Below are positions 34,148 to 45,358 of a stretch of DNA of 64,000 nt, in pieces. The DNA is taken from contig CM037467.1 in NCBI GenBank assembly GCA_021014325.1, positions 5,952,001 to 6,016,000 on the forward strand, given 5' to 3'. The DNA comes from Plazaster borealis (lineage: Eukaryota > Echinodermata > Asteroidea > Forcipulatida > Labidiasteridae). The translations under genes and the position numbers were made by a program. The notes under the pieces were generated by a model. It saw only the letters and a program-made list of their open reading frames with translations, had not been told where the DNA came from and ran no database searches. How positions within the stretch are numbered: position 1 is the stretch's first letter; each line of letters starts with the position of its first letter.

Positions 34148-34442
34148 AGGTCCGTAACCAGGAATTGTTTTGGGTTTGAGGGTTTTGGGGTTTTTTTTGG
34201 GGGGGGGGATTTGGGGGGGCGAATTTGAAATTTTTTTAGGTGGTGTTTTTTTGGGGGGGGCGAATATGAAAGCAAATGTACATCTGCGCCGTAGACAATT
34301 CAAGCCATTTGGTCCATTTTTTTCGAATGTTGTTTTTGGGGGGGTTTTGTGCGCACCATTTTTTGGGGAGGTGGACTTTTTATTCTTCTTTTTTGATTAT
34401 GGGGACTTTTTTGCTTGTTTTGATTTTTGGGGGTGCATCCAA
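34148..34442 (+). mobile_element. G-tract non-autonomous element
   Basis: It begins AGGTCCGTAACCAGGAATTG and runs through several G tracts of 7-9 bases in GGGGGGGCGAATTTGAA-like repeats. The start resembles the terminal words at 12484 and 780-800. The G tracts on one strand could form quadruplexes. Confidence 0.55.
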
Positions 34443-34564
34443 TGTTGCTACTAGTAAGGCACATTCAGGAATCTGTGATTCATAACGCGCAATTTTTTTC
34501 TCAAATCCTGTTTTTCAACATTTTTGTCAAGACACAAACTAATGGTCTTTGGTTTGACTGACTT

Positions 34565-36340
34565 CTTCTTCTTATCGTGTCTATAGGCTAAGCACGGTTC
34601 AGCCAAAACCGAACGCATTGCTTAGCATTATCATTGAAAGTTGCCAGGTCTTCAGCTGTGCACGCTTGCTCCATTAGGGCAGCTTGGAAATTGTTCCATG
34701 GTTTGTGGTTCAATACCCCATTCACAGGTGACATCTTGACTGTTCTGTTATCCCCACTTGTGAAGAGTCACTTTACAACGTCCTGTACCAGTTCTGAGTC
34801 TGTTTGTACATTTCCATTCAGTCCAGCTTGAGTCCAGGGTGGGAAGTCATCTGTTGCACTTAAATCCATTGGTGGTTAGTGGGAGATTGGCAAGCCTTTC
34901 TTCCCATAAAAAAAGACTATGGCTCAACCTATACTTGCTTCTTTGAGAGGTGCTACACTCTTCACAAAGCTAGCTCTGGAATTAAGTTGACTCACTGCAG
35001 GCACATGACTGTAAAGAGGATGCTGTTCATCTGTAGTTTGGCGCTTGGATTTCCTTCTTGAAGGTTGCACTGCATCTTATATCTGGTGGGGCTATGCCCA
35101 CATAAGATGTATTGGCTAGGTGTTGTTCTGAGGTATCCTGTGATTAGAAGGCAGGTAGCATTGAGGGCTGGATCGATCTTCTTCGCCCGGGCTGATCTTT
35201 CTCATACAGAGCAGGCATACTCGGCAGTGGAGTAGCAAAGGGCTAATGCAATTTACTTCAGGATCTGTCGGCTGGCACCCCAGCTCGATACCGGTGAGTT
35301 TGCTGATGATAGTATTTCTTGCACAAACTTTAGCCCTGATCTTTTCAACATGGGTCTTGCCGGACAGGCAGTGGTATCGGGTGATACCTCTATACTGGGT
35401 TTTCGCAGTTTTAGACCAGCTGATCCTTAGTTGAAGTTTGGCTTCTCTATTTCGTAGATGGAAAGCACACACCTGTCTTTGTTGGTTTTGCACGGAGATG
35501 GTTTGTTTCATAGTAATGGTGTTAGCTCATTTAGAGCATTAGAGAGTCGACAACTATGACAATTACGCTCCTCTTTTGGAGATCGTTCTTGAGTCTTCAC
35601 CATCTACTCTTATTACAGCCCAGCTCAACAAAGAAGAGCTTGTCTTCAATCAGTTCTGTCAGTTGGAAGTGCTTAGTTCTCTCCAGGATCTTACCTAGAA
35701 GGCATCTGTGGTTGGCTGCATCATATTAAGCAGATGATAGGTCCACAAACGCAACACCGGTTACCATCCCTTCCACAAAACCATCTTCGAAATACTGGCT
35801 GAGGTTGAGTACTTTGCTTTTCGAAGCCGTTTCCTTTCCTTAGGTCCAAAGTTCCCAATCTGTTCCGTTGCAATGTCATCCAAGCCAGCTGCTTTACCTG
35901 GTTTCAGTGTAGAGATACCCTTTTTAAGCTCTCCCAAACGAAAATTGTTGCTGTTCTTTTTAAATTCTAGCTTCTCCGTCCTTCACTGTTTCCTTGTATT
36001 GGGTGCTATATGGCTGTTAACGTCACCAATGACGGTCTGTGGTTTGTTGTGTACTTGAGGGACAGAGTAAAGGAAATTTAAAATTAAATGGTGGTGGTTT
36101 GTAGATAAAGAAGTATAGCTTATATAACCGAACCACAAGTATGTCGGTCGCTGGATGGCCAGGACCTATACCGGGTTTGACTGGAGGATTGTTGTTACTC
36201 CCTCTATGCGTATCCAGTAGACAGAGGACATCAAACCGGACAGTGCTACACAGCTCAGCAAGGATATTCTGCTTGGCGGTTGAAAAACCTTCGATGTTCG
36301 TAGAGCGAACTGTCAGAGCAGGCCCTATAAAGGACCTTCA
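34565..36340 (-). pseudogene. Dead non-LTR retrotransposon (endonuclease-RT-C-terminal pieces)
   Basis: Reading the minus strand, the order is that of one LINE: an endonuclease start (RSTNIEGFSTAKQNILAELC then DVLCLLDTHR, where QETH is usual) near 36335-36220; RT block VAFVDLSSA.YDAANHRCLL near 35730; a downstream block VCAFHLRNREAKLQLRISW near 35450; and a C-terminal CTAEDLATFNDNAKQC near 34690-34620. Many stops and frameshifts and at least two internal deletions (endonuclease middle, YADD region) are present. The clade is not assigned; the FHLRNREA-type block is typical of a LINE group common in marine invertebrates. A second, better preserved member is at 59750-63087. Confidence 0.8.
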
Positions 36341-36627
36341 TGTATGTCTTTCATATATTCTTAGGCTTGTTCAATGATAGTTTAAAGATGATTCTTTATC
36401 TTGATGTTGATGTGTGTGGTGATGGTAGGATTACCTATACCAAGGGCCGCGACGCTCTCAACTTGACCCTAGCTTTAGTGGGAGTTGTTGGCCCTGTATC
36501 AGTGCGGCCTTTGACACCATTAACCACCACATCTCGTTATAGCCAGTGCACACGAAATGGGATTGAAGGGTAATGTGCTCAAATGGAATGGTTCATAGCT
36601 ATCTGGAAGAACAACCAGTGTATGTGG

Positions 36628-36910
36628 TGTGTCGTGGCCGAGCGGATAAGAACACCGGACTCTAGCTCTGGTGTTTCTGATCAGCAGAGTGTTGGTTCGA
36701 GTCCCGGTCGTGACACTTGTGTCCTTAAGCAAGAAAGTTAACCATTATTGCTGCGTCCTTCGGATGGGACGTAAAGCCGTAGGTCCCGTGTGTTGTGTAA
36801 TGCACGTTAAAGAACCCAGTGCACTTTATCGTAAAGAGAAGGGGTTCGCCCCGGTGTTCCTGGTTTGATCGGCGTATTGCGCCACAGGTGCCACAGCACC
36901 TTGTAAATAA
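36628..36910 (+). mobile_element. tRNA-Leu/Ser-like SINE, copy C (best preserved)
   Basis: The head GTGTCGTGGCCGAGCGGATA..GTTGGTTCGAGTCCCGG keeps both polymerase III boxes and a pairing variable arm (CTCTGGTGTT..AGCAGAG). The body ACACTTGTGTCCTTAAGC, CTTCGGATGGGACGTAAAGC, AGGTCCCGTGTG and AAAGAACCCAGTGCACTTTA follows, then GGTTTGATCGGCGTATTG and a 3' end near TTGTAAATAATTGTG. It reads as a complete SINE of about 280 bp. Confidence 0.88.
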
Positions 36911-37039
36911 TTGTGTTATGTTAAGGAATAGGTCTCATAACACGTAGCTCCGCATACCTTGCATTAAAAAAATACTGAGCGATTTGATACGCCCCTAGGG
37001 GTGTGATAAAGCGCTTATATATTATAAGAACCAAGTATT

Positions 37040-37800
37040 GTTATGTATAGATGGCGTGTTTTCTCAGCGTCTTGATTTGGAGTACGGCATACCACAGGGA
37101 TCGATAGTGGATCCCCAACAGTTCAACATTTACACCATTCCTATTGGCAACATCCTGCGAAAGCATAATTTAATGTTTCATAATATTTACGCAGATGTGT
37201 ACACTACTTTTGATCCTGGCAACTATAATTCCATAATTCCTGCACCTTCATGTAATGTCAGCATTCATATGAGATCAGGTCTTGAATGACTGTCATCAGG
37301 CTCATGTTCAATGAAGAGAAGACCGAGTTCCTTGTCGCCATTTCTGATCACCTTAAACACTTCCTGCCTCATGTGACTCTCCGCATCGGTAGTAAGATCA
37401 TCCATCCCTCTGATACTGTGCGCAATCTTGGCATTGTGTTTGGCCTTTCCATGACTATGAATGCTCAAATAAAATCCCTGTGCACAAGTCTCAACTACCA
37501 GATGCGCAATATCTCAAGAAGAAGATTCCTTGACAGGGATACATGCCATCTTGTCGTCTGTGCTTTGATTCTCACCAGGCTTGGCTATGGCAATGCCTTA
37601 ATGTTTGGATCAAACGCAACCGATATTCAGAGACTGCCAAGGATACAGAACTAGGCGACTAAACTTGTCTCTAAACTGTAGTGCCTCAAAACATTACCAT
37701 GACACTCCTTATCTTAAAGAACTTCCACGACACCCCGTATGTATGTGTGTATGTGTGTATGTATGTATCAGAGTCAGTCGCTTCTTTCTTGAAAAGTGCA
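37040..37800 (+). pseudogene. Dead CR1/L2-like LINE, RT C-terminal part
   Basis: The frame to 37289 has YGIPQGSIVDPQQFNIYTIP, the RT GxPQGSxLGPxxFxxY block, and then NIYADVYTTF where YADDTQLY is expected, so the catalytic second Asp is lost. A frameshift near 37285 leads to a second frame with FNEEKTEFLV, IHPSDTVRNLGIVF and TCHLVVCALILTRLGYGNA, the order seen after the catalytic block in CR1/L2-type LINEs. It decays into a (TATG/TGTG)n run at about 37738-37768. The 5' half is absent. Confidence 0.8.
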
Positions 37801-38324
37801 TCGTGAATTGAATTCAAATCAATCAATATGTTCTTCTTTATAAGGTACCGGTATGTAACATTATCGGTTATCATCCAAATTTAACAGGTACATGTATGGA
37901 ATCACAATGACAAGTGTACCACTGAATCTCTTCTTTGTTTCACAGGTGTCTACAAGCAGTCATTATAAAAAGTGAAATATTAGACTTCTTATTGAATTTC
38001 ATGGGAGCAAAATGAGCGCATGCACTTATTGATGCACACACGTAGTAGTCAGACTATAAATAGCCGGTTAGTTTTTGTTATCTACGTTTGACCAGCATGG
38101 TATATTGTCGTGTGTTTCTCCAAGCACATACTTAGCCAATAAGTCACCATGGAAACACTGGTCAGGGACTTCTTCATTAACGAGAAATGAAGACACATGC
38201 AACGTTAATGAAATTACTTGACCTGAAATAAATTATATGTTTTCAATATTCGTATAAACTCCTGTGAATATGTGCAACCCTATATACCACAAAAGCGACT
38301 GGAGAACACCCGTGTTTTTTGACG
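37801..38324. other. No feature seen
   Basis: AT-rich spacer between the LINE fragment and the truncated inverted-repeat element. Confidence 0.3.
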
Positions 38325-38490
38325 TTTGGTAATGACTCTGAAAATGAATGGCAATAAAAACTTACTTGGTAAGAAGTACAGCAGCCTAGTATTATGCATT
38401 TTGAGAAACTTTTCACTTCGAAATACTGCGTCTATGGAAAAATATATCTCACTTTTATACCCGAAAAATTTGAATTTGAATTTTGTGATC
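38325..38490 (-). mobile_element. Truncated relative of the 2754-3150 element
   Basis: The sequence TTTGGTAATGACTCTGAAAA, AACTTACTTGGTAAGAAGTA and CTTTTCACTTCGAA is the reverse complement of the right half of the element at 2754-3150, with visible mismatches. The other half and one terminus are missing. Confidence 0.75.
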
Positions 38491-38604
38491 CACTCATTTT
38501 CCAAACTCCAAATCTCTATATAGTCTCACGTTTAAATGGTGTTGATATTTTCATTTTATCTGATACTCTTTCCAGTTGATTGAAACATGACGTCATTGGT
38601 CGGG

Positions 38605-39890
38605 CAGGCGGGTTGGCGTAGTGGTTTCTTTCCTCGCTTTTTACCTAAAGGACTCAGGTTCGAATCCAGCCGGATTGGATTGGATGTGGATTAGATCCAA
38701 TCGGGGCACTATGTTGATTGGATCCAGCTGGGGCACTATGTGGATTGGATCCAACCGGGGGCACTATGTGGATTGGATCCAGCCGGGGCACTATGTTGAT
38801 TGGATCCAGCCGGGGGCACTATGTGGATTGAATCCAGCCGGGGCACTATGTGGATTGGATCCAGCCGGGGCACTATGTGGATTGGATCCTACCGGGGGCA
38901 CTATGTGGATTGGATCCAGCCGGGGCACTATGTGGATTGGATCCAGCCGGGGCGCTATGTGGATTGAATCCAGCCGGGGCACTATGTGGATTGGATCCAG
39001 CCGGGGCACTATGTGGGTTGGATCCAACAGGGGCACTATGTGGATTGGATCCAGCCGGGGCACTATGTGGATTGGATCCAGCCGGGGGCACTATGTGGAT
39101 TGGATCCAGCCGGGGCACTATGTGGATTGGATCCTACCGGGGGCACTATGTGGATTGGATCCAGCCGGGGCACTATGTGGATTGGATCCAGCCGGGGCGC
39201 TATGTGGATTGAATCCAGCCGGGGCACTATGTGGATTGGATCCAGCCGGGGCACTATGTGGGTTGGATCCAACAGGGGCACTATGTGGATTGGATCCAGC
39301 CGGGGCACTATGTGGATTGGATCCGACCGGGGCACTATGTGAATTGGATCCAGCCGGGGCACTATGTGGATTGGATCCAACCGGGGCACTATGTGGATTG
39401 GATCTAGCTGGGGCACTATGTGGATTGGATCCAGCTGGGGCACTATGTGGATTGGATCCAGCTGGGGCACTATGTGGATTGAATCCAGCCGGGGGCACTA
39501 TGTGGATTGAATCCAGCCGGGGCACTATGTGGATTGGATCCAGCCGGGGCACTATGCGGATTGGATCCAGCCGGGGCACTATGTTGATTGGATCCAACCG
39601 GGGCACTATGTGGATTGGATCCAGCCGGGGGCACTATGTGGATTGGATCCAGCCGGGGCACTATGTGGATTTGATCCAACCGGGGCACTATGTATATTGG
39701 ATCCAGCCGGGGCACTATGTGGATTGGATCCAACCGGGGCACTATGTGGATTGAATCCAGCCGGGGCACTTTGTGGCATGGGTTTTCAGTCCCTACCTGA
39801 AATGTGGGTTTTCCCTGGAAGATTCTTTGGGGTTTTCCTCCCACATCTAAAACTGAAACTTCCTTGTCTTCTCTCCATGATATAGTAATT
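38605..39890 (+). mobile_element. SINE with a 1.1-kb internal expansion
   Basis: A tRNA-like head (GGTTGGCGTAGTGG; B box AGGTTCGAATCC) begins at about 38605. After ATGTGGATTAG the sequence enters the 27-bp array, and after the array it resumes with GGTTTTCAGTCCCTACCTGA, TTTCCCTGGAAG and GGGGTTTTCCTCCCACATCT. The copy at 11945-12085 has the blocks before and after the array almost adjacent. Thus the array sits inside one SINE and most likely arose from its own sequence. Confidence 0.85.
38676..39772 (+). repeat. 27-bp minisatellite, about 40 units
   Basis: The unit contains GGATCCAGCCGGGGCACTAT followed by GTGGATT. Units with an extra G (CGGGGGCAC) are 28 bp and break the frame; otherwise the period is divisible by three, which gives the false 377-codon frame reading CGLDPAGAL. 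Larger groups repeat, for example the series with CCTACCGGGGG, GGGGCGC and CAACAGG at 38887-39034 and again at 39131-39279. Confidence 0.97.
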
Positions 39891-40236
39891 AAGTTTGCTT
39901 TTCTGAGAATGCTTGGCTTCAAGACAAGAATTAGTAAATAATAAATAATATTAAAACAAATTAAAGATACTGGATATCAAAAACAAATTGGTCGGTACCG
40001 ATTCCAAAGAGCAATTTTTGAGTCAGTCAAGAAGCCAAATTCAATGCCTTTTTGATTGATTATCAACAACATTCACGAATGAACTAAACATTTCCGTTAA
40101 AAAATTCACAGACCCATATATTTGAATATCACGTCATCGGATATTCTATGATGTTATCAAACACAATATGACGTCATCGGATATTCTATGATATTGTCAA
40201 ACACAAGCCAAGCATTCTCAGAAAAGCAAACTTAAT
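39888..40236. repeat. Perfect 32-bp inverted repeat flanking a 40-bp direct repeat
   Basis: The arm at 39888-39919 (ATTAAGTTTGCTTTTCTGAG, then AATGCTTGGCTT) is matched exactly by the reverse complement at 40205-40236. Between them ACGTCATCGGATATTCTATG occurs twice at 40-bp spacing (40131 and 40171). The left arm overlaps the 3' end of the expanded SINE, so a second inverted SINE tail or a small TIR element is possible. Confidence 0.9.
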
Positions 40237-41149
40237 CGTTTTACACAATTTTAACGTGAGGTTAGCCTAGAGACTTGTATTTGTTTTCCTTATTTTTATA
40301 AGGACACTATCTATTGAAGAATGAGTGCATCACAAAACTGAGTTTGACCTTGGAGCCCCTCTTTAAATAGGCAACTAAACATATTTTATTAACGAAAAGT
40401 TCGTAACGAGTAGTCTAGAACACTTGAGTTCACGGCTGTTGACGCTTTGTCTCGGAAGAATTCAAGAAAGGGTCTTTAATCATAATTTATCTTACAGAAG
40501 AGCAGTTTCTTAGTTAACAGAAGGAAAACCAATAAAGAGACCAGCCTCAGCAAAAAATCAAGCAAGTGAAAAGATTCCTTTCAGATAATTAGTTTAAAAT
40601 TTAACTTACCAGTAAATATAACAGTAACCAATATTGCCCACAACGAGGTAGTCACATTCATACCTTATAATATTGCAATGGAATACTGTACGCATTGATA
40701 GTTGACTGTGTGACTCTGTTGCATGTTCATGGCAAACTGGCTGAATGTTCCTGACATCAGATTTCCAGCTAAACTGTTTGCCAACGCCAAATTAAACGTT
40801 GAATATTTAAAAATTATAGAAAGTTTATCTTTGAAATGTTACTTCTTACGAAAGGTATGTCCTGAAACTAAGACTAGCATCTATACTGCTCGTAAGTTAG
40901 TGGACGTCTGTGTTAAGACATTTGGAAAGACCGTAATGTAGAAAGGCGTTTATGGTCTCGTCCATAAAAAAAAATAACAGGAAAGCTTTTTTTTCAGAAG
41001 ATCGTTGCCATAACAATATGTTGCTTCAATCGTAGACTTCAATATTATTTACTTCCCTTTATTTTTCTCCCTTTTTCAATTTAATTCTGTTGTCGTATCT
41101 GAGGTACAGACCTAGATGAAGGACATTCAGTATAAAATACTGGATGCAT
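40237..41149. other. No feature seen
   Basis: AT-rich unannotated sequence. Frames of 60-70 codons have no recognisable domain. Confidence 0.35.
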
Positions 41150-41258
41150 ACGAGTAAATATAGCAGATTATATATCGCACACTTCGATCCTTGTCATTTG
41201 ATTGGTGGACTACGCGTCACGTGTCATACCCTATTTTACCTAGTATACTGTTCCGACA

Positions 41259-41482
41259 CTATAGACCGTATTGAATATGACGTCACCATTCAAATATCTG
41301 CCCTACAACATGGCGTCTGTGAGCGTGTGCGTTTGGGTGTGCGTGCATGTGCCGTAAAAATCAAACCGGGATTGCTGCGTGCTGCGTGCTTCATTGATGT
41401 ACGCGTTTAGACGCGCATACGGTTTGCCGTACAAGATGGCGACTTTCATAGCAACAAAGGGGTTATTCAATACGGTCTATAG
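41259..41482. mobile_element. 224-bp TIR element
   Basis: Perfect 19-bp terminal inverted repeats, CTATAGACCGTATTGAATA at 41259-41277 and TATTCAATACGGTCTATAG at 41464-41482. The interior includes matched ACAACATGGCGTCTGTG and ACAAGATGGCGACTTTC blocks and TACGCGTTTAGACGCG. It is non-autonomous. Confidence 0.88.
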
Positions 41483-41655
41483 GAGTCCTATATTGATATA
41501 GGAGTCATATATTGATATAGGAGTCCTGTATTGATATAGGAGCCCTATATTGATATAGGAGTCCTATATTGATATAGGAGTCCTGTATTGATATAGGAGT
41601 CCTACATTGACATAGAAGCCCTATATTGATATAGGAGTCCTATATTGATATAGAA
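41479..41655 (+). repeat. 19-bp minisatellite, about 9 units
   Basis: The unit TATATTGATATAGGAGTCC repeats from the right end of the TIR element, whose last bases (CTATAGGAGTCC) already contain part of the unit. The inverted relative at 44745-44765 has one such unit (TATCAATATAGGACTTC). Confidence 0.93.
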
Positions 41656-42210
41656 CTATTGTGACGCTTCGCAGGCGCGCTTCGCGCGTATTATTATTAC
41701 TAACATTGAGCTGTATGTATTGATTGCGTTACGCGTTATTATCGCGCACGTAAGCTTGCGCACCAACACGTACACGTATGGCTATGAGCGCCGAACGCGC
41801 TTTAGCCAGCCGGGCTTCCTTGAACAGCTCCAGCTACGTCTTAATCAGCCATTTGTTGAGGTAAATTATAAATAAAATGTTCAAAACTTGTATAATTCAT
41901 TGTTGAAATAAATTATGAACTATATGAAAAATGAACAGAGACTTTTTTCTCAGAATGATGTCATCAGATGTTTTGGATATTTACAAATTTTGCACTGGAA
42001 GGGTATCGAATACAATGGCAATTTACACCATTTTTAACTAGTCTTGATTCCAAGACCATGGTGTTTGCGCGTACACACAACCAACGTTCAGACCTATGTA
42101 CACTGGCACCACACACTGCACACGTTTGTAATGGATAAACATAGAGGGCGCTTTTTGTAATTTTGGATCCCACCAGGGTCTTGGACATTTGCAAATACGG
42201 GTCTTAACTT

Positions 42211-44629
42211 TTTCTTTGTTTTTCTGCAATTCTCCCCGGACTTTCCGGGGGAGCCAATCAAAGATCGCGTTTTTCTTGGGTCATGAATAATTAGTCAATA
42301 TATTTTGCACGTATAGCGTAACGAGTTCAATGCAGCTAGCTATATTGTTACGATCCAAAAATCTCCAAACTATCCGTGAATACAAATCACTCAAAAGCCT
42401 GAATTTTCTCAGATGCAACAAAGAAATCAAACAAGGTGACACTGATGTAAAGAACACAGAATCAAAGTGATTTAATGATGAAACTATCAGCCACTTCAAA
42501 TATCGATTGGGTTTAACAAACGTACAATGATGAGTAAAACAAGTGTACATTAAAATAGATACAAAATAAGTAATCTTACGGGCTAAAACGTCAACAGGGA
42601 TGAAATACAGACGAGGATCACGGCAACAGAAGATACAGCGAGGATCACATACACTGGCTCTAAAACGATCAACTCCAGGGGCGGTAAAACAGTTCTTTGC
42701 CGATGTGACTATGAGCTATCACGGGGTGAACTCACTCCGACAAATGTCCAGAAGAAGACGAAGCAACAACGGGTACACAATCTGACACCCGCCACAAAAT
42801 ATGGGGAAGAAGACCCCAAAATACCGAACTGTAGATTAAGTTCGAAAATGTCCTTTCCGGAATTAAATTAAGCTCTTTAACTGCACTCGGTCAAAAGTGA
42901 ACTCTACCAAAAGCTCCTCCAACGAGTTGAAAAACAATCACAGAAGTCGTAGCTACCACCAGTCTTGAGTATTTGTGTCCCGTCCAAAATTTATCCGCAG
43001 CCCGTATATAAAGGATTTGTGAGGTTTTCTGGAAAGTACTGAAACTAACTTCAACTTCCAGAACATTCATAACGGATTAGCACCGCCCACTAGGGTCAAC
43101 GGACTTACACACAGAGAATGATTGACAGCGTTCGTTGTACACACGTAATTACATGTACATGTATTAGGGTCTCATAACAATATAGCGTACTCTGCATGCA
43201 CTGGACATGCGACGATTTATACACTGTATACTGTGGGGAGACCGTGAGCGTGAGCTTAATAGCGAGTGCGGTCATCTGGGCCAAATTTCATAGCGCTGCT
43301 TAACGGTAAGCAAATTTTCATCCTAACTGTAGCAGAAAAATGTGCTTGTTCATAAACGAATTTCACAAGTTAGCAAGAAAATTAGACAGCCATCTTGCGC
43401 GTTCATCATGATTTTGCATCCTTACGCCATTCATTTTCATAAAGTAAGCACCGGAAGGTTAGCATGCCTTTTCGTGTGCTTACGGTTAGCAGCTCTATGA
43501 AATGGAAACTCGCTCAGTAAGCACAAAATCGACCGTTTAGCAGCTCTATGAAATTGACCCTGAGCATCGACTCTGCAGCCGGCGATCGTGCAGCAGACGT
43601 TAAAATGGCCGCGGTTCTATTGGAGGAGTGTGCGGTCGGACTTATTATGCGGTACACAATTACCTGTAAGCATAATGTGTCTCTGAATTGCTCTTCGACG
43701 AAAAACTAATCCATCGATCGTTTTCACATGTCCCTGTGTCTAACCCCGGCTGTTTTCTACAGTAGGTAAGGAAATCTTAATCAACCTGGGTCAGTTAAGC
43801 TGGTCAGTTAAAGCTATTTCCAATGTTTTCAAGCCAACACCTTTCAGAGGGTATTTTAGCAAATCAAATAATTATTTCAAATATTTCTTGAGGATAATTA
43901 ATTTGCTAATTAAATAACATTAATCCTTGTTGCCTTTTGCTGCACCACCACCTGACTGTTTTCTACATAGAGTAGGTAAGCCTGTAGGGAAATCTAAAGA
44001 AGCCTGGGTCAATGAAACTAATTAATTATTTTGTTCAAGCCCAACACCTTTCAGAGCTAAGTCAATTGCCAATGAAAAAATAACATTCTCGATGATATGA
44101 AGTTGGATTAGACGGAAGCCTGATTTTTTTAATTATTGATGAGTACCGGGTAAGTAATTAACACCAAAGCAAATTAGCGCAGTAAATAACAGGGGTATCT
44201 CTCAGGAGAGGGTACTTAGCTGATGGTATTTCACACATTACGAAACTGGACTACATCAACTAAAATCAAGATAATGTGTACAACGATTGCCAACGCCAAA
44301 CTATGAAAGTAAAGTCACATCGACAAACCAGCGAAAAAAAACCAGCAACCAAAACAGATAATGTCACAAAAAGGCAAACGAATACGTCGTGCCCGCGGAA
44401 ATAGGCATCAAGAGCTTCACTAGACTGTTGTTTCTTTGTAGCATCCACGCCCAAACGACTGCAAGCATGTTCTTTTAGCTTGAAAAGTGCCATGACGATG
44501 TGATGGCTGCAGTTGAAGTCATTCATTGACCTTTAGCTTCTTTTCTTTGCATAGTCATCTTCAATCAGTCACGTGATATGAATAATGCTGCATTACCATT
44601 CATTTACATAGTCTGGTTACGCCTCAAAA
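42211..44629. other. No gene supported
   Basis: Contains CTCCCCGGACTTTCCGGGGGAG at 42233-42252, a perfect GC hairpin, and several imperfect repeats such as TTTCATAGCGCTGCTTA (43287) and GCAGCTCTATGAAATTGACC (43540), which are mirrored arms of a decayed inverted repeat. Paired words CCAACACCTTTCAGAG at 43828 and 44041 and GTAGGTAAG at 43762 and 43972 mark a diverged direct duplication. No coding frame is convincing. Confidence 0.4.
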
Positions 44630-44890
44630 TAGCAAATGTCCAAGACCTTGGTGGGATCCGGTTGTCGGTGGTGAAAATAACACTAGTCACAGCGCCCTCT
44701 ATGTTTATTGATTACAAACGTGTGCGAATTGTCCCAAGCGTCCTATGTTTATCAATATAGGACTTCTAGATTACATGTTTGAGTGTCGGAGCATACGTAA
44801 CAAAATAAAGAATGACACGTGACTCGTGTCCTACCAATCAAATGACAAGGATCTATAAGTGCTGTATGTAACACTTGTTTAAGTGAATGC
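44630..44890 (-). mobile_element. Inverted relative of the 41150-42210 repeat
   Basis: ATGTCCAAGACCTTGGTGGG, CAGCGCCCTCTATGTTTAT and CCAATCAAATGACAAGGATC match the other copy in reverse complement. Only one unit of the 19-bp sequence is present and the TIR element is absent, so it approximates the ancestral state. Confidence 0.75.
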
Positions 44891-44899
44891 ACTAACTGA

Positions 44900-45358
44900 C
44901 GATGTCACCTCGAATAAAAATACATAATCAAAGCTTCCTGACAACAATGACATACAGGGCAGAGACAAGGTCAACAACCAAAGAGATGGAACACAAATTA
45001 TTATCAACACACAGGGCTATGGAAAGGAGGATACTCAGAATATATCTACGTGACAAAGTTAGACATACAAACATAAGGCAACAAACTTAGATCAAAGACA
45101 ACATGGAAAAGATCAAGGACATGAAATGAAGATGGGCAGGACACTTATCAAGAAGACATGACAACAGATGGGCCAAGAGACTAACCGAATGGCAACCTAG
45201 AACTGGAAAAAGAAGAAGAGGAAGACAGAAGAGAAGATGGAGAGACGAACTCCAAACATACACAAACACAACAACTTGGGCCAGAAAATGGAAATTGCAT
45301 GAGGAGGGCTTCATCCAACAATGGACGAATACAGCCTGATGATGATGACGATGATGAA
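44900..45358 (+). pseudogene. LINE 3' end (RTE-like endonuclease-RT C-terminus)
   Basis: The frame reads MTYRAETRSTTKEMEHKLL, AMERRILRIYLRDKVR, then a nonsense codon, RWAGHLSRRHDNRWAKRLTE, RRGRQKRRWRDEL and a stop. This is the C-terminal segment after the RT domain in many animal LINEs annotated as endonuclease-reverse transcriptase (pattern MTYGAETW..RWAGHLAR..GRPxxRWxD). It ends in a (GATGAT)n tail at about 45339-45358, a usual 3' tail of RTE-type elements. Strong 5' truncation. Confidence 0.85.

Larger units (their letters stand above)
41150..42210 (+). mobile_element. Repeat copy carrying a MITE and a 19-bp array
   Basis: The outer parts (CCTTGTCATTTGATTGGTGG at about 41190; AACATAGAGGGCGCTTTTTG and GATCCCACCAGGGTCTTGGA at 42138-42185) occur in reverse complement and reverse order at 44630-44890. 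The copy there is shorter, because this one contains an inserted TIR element and a tandem array. It is an interspersed repeat of unknown class with no coding frame. Confidence 0.7.

Noticed and set aside
38621..39754. 377-codon Gly/Asp/Pro-rich frame and overlapping minus-strand frames
   Set aside because: They are produced by the 27-bp array inside a SINE; units of 28 bp shift the frame repeatedly.
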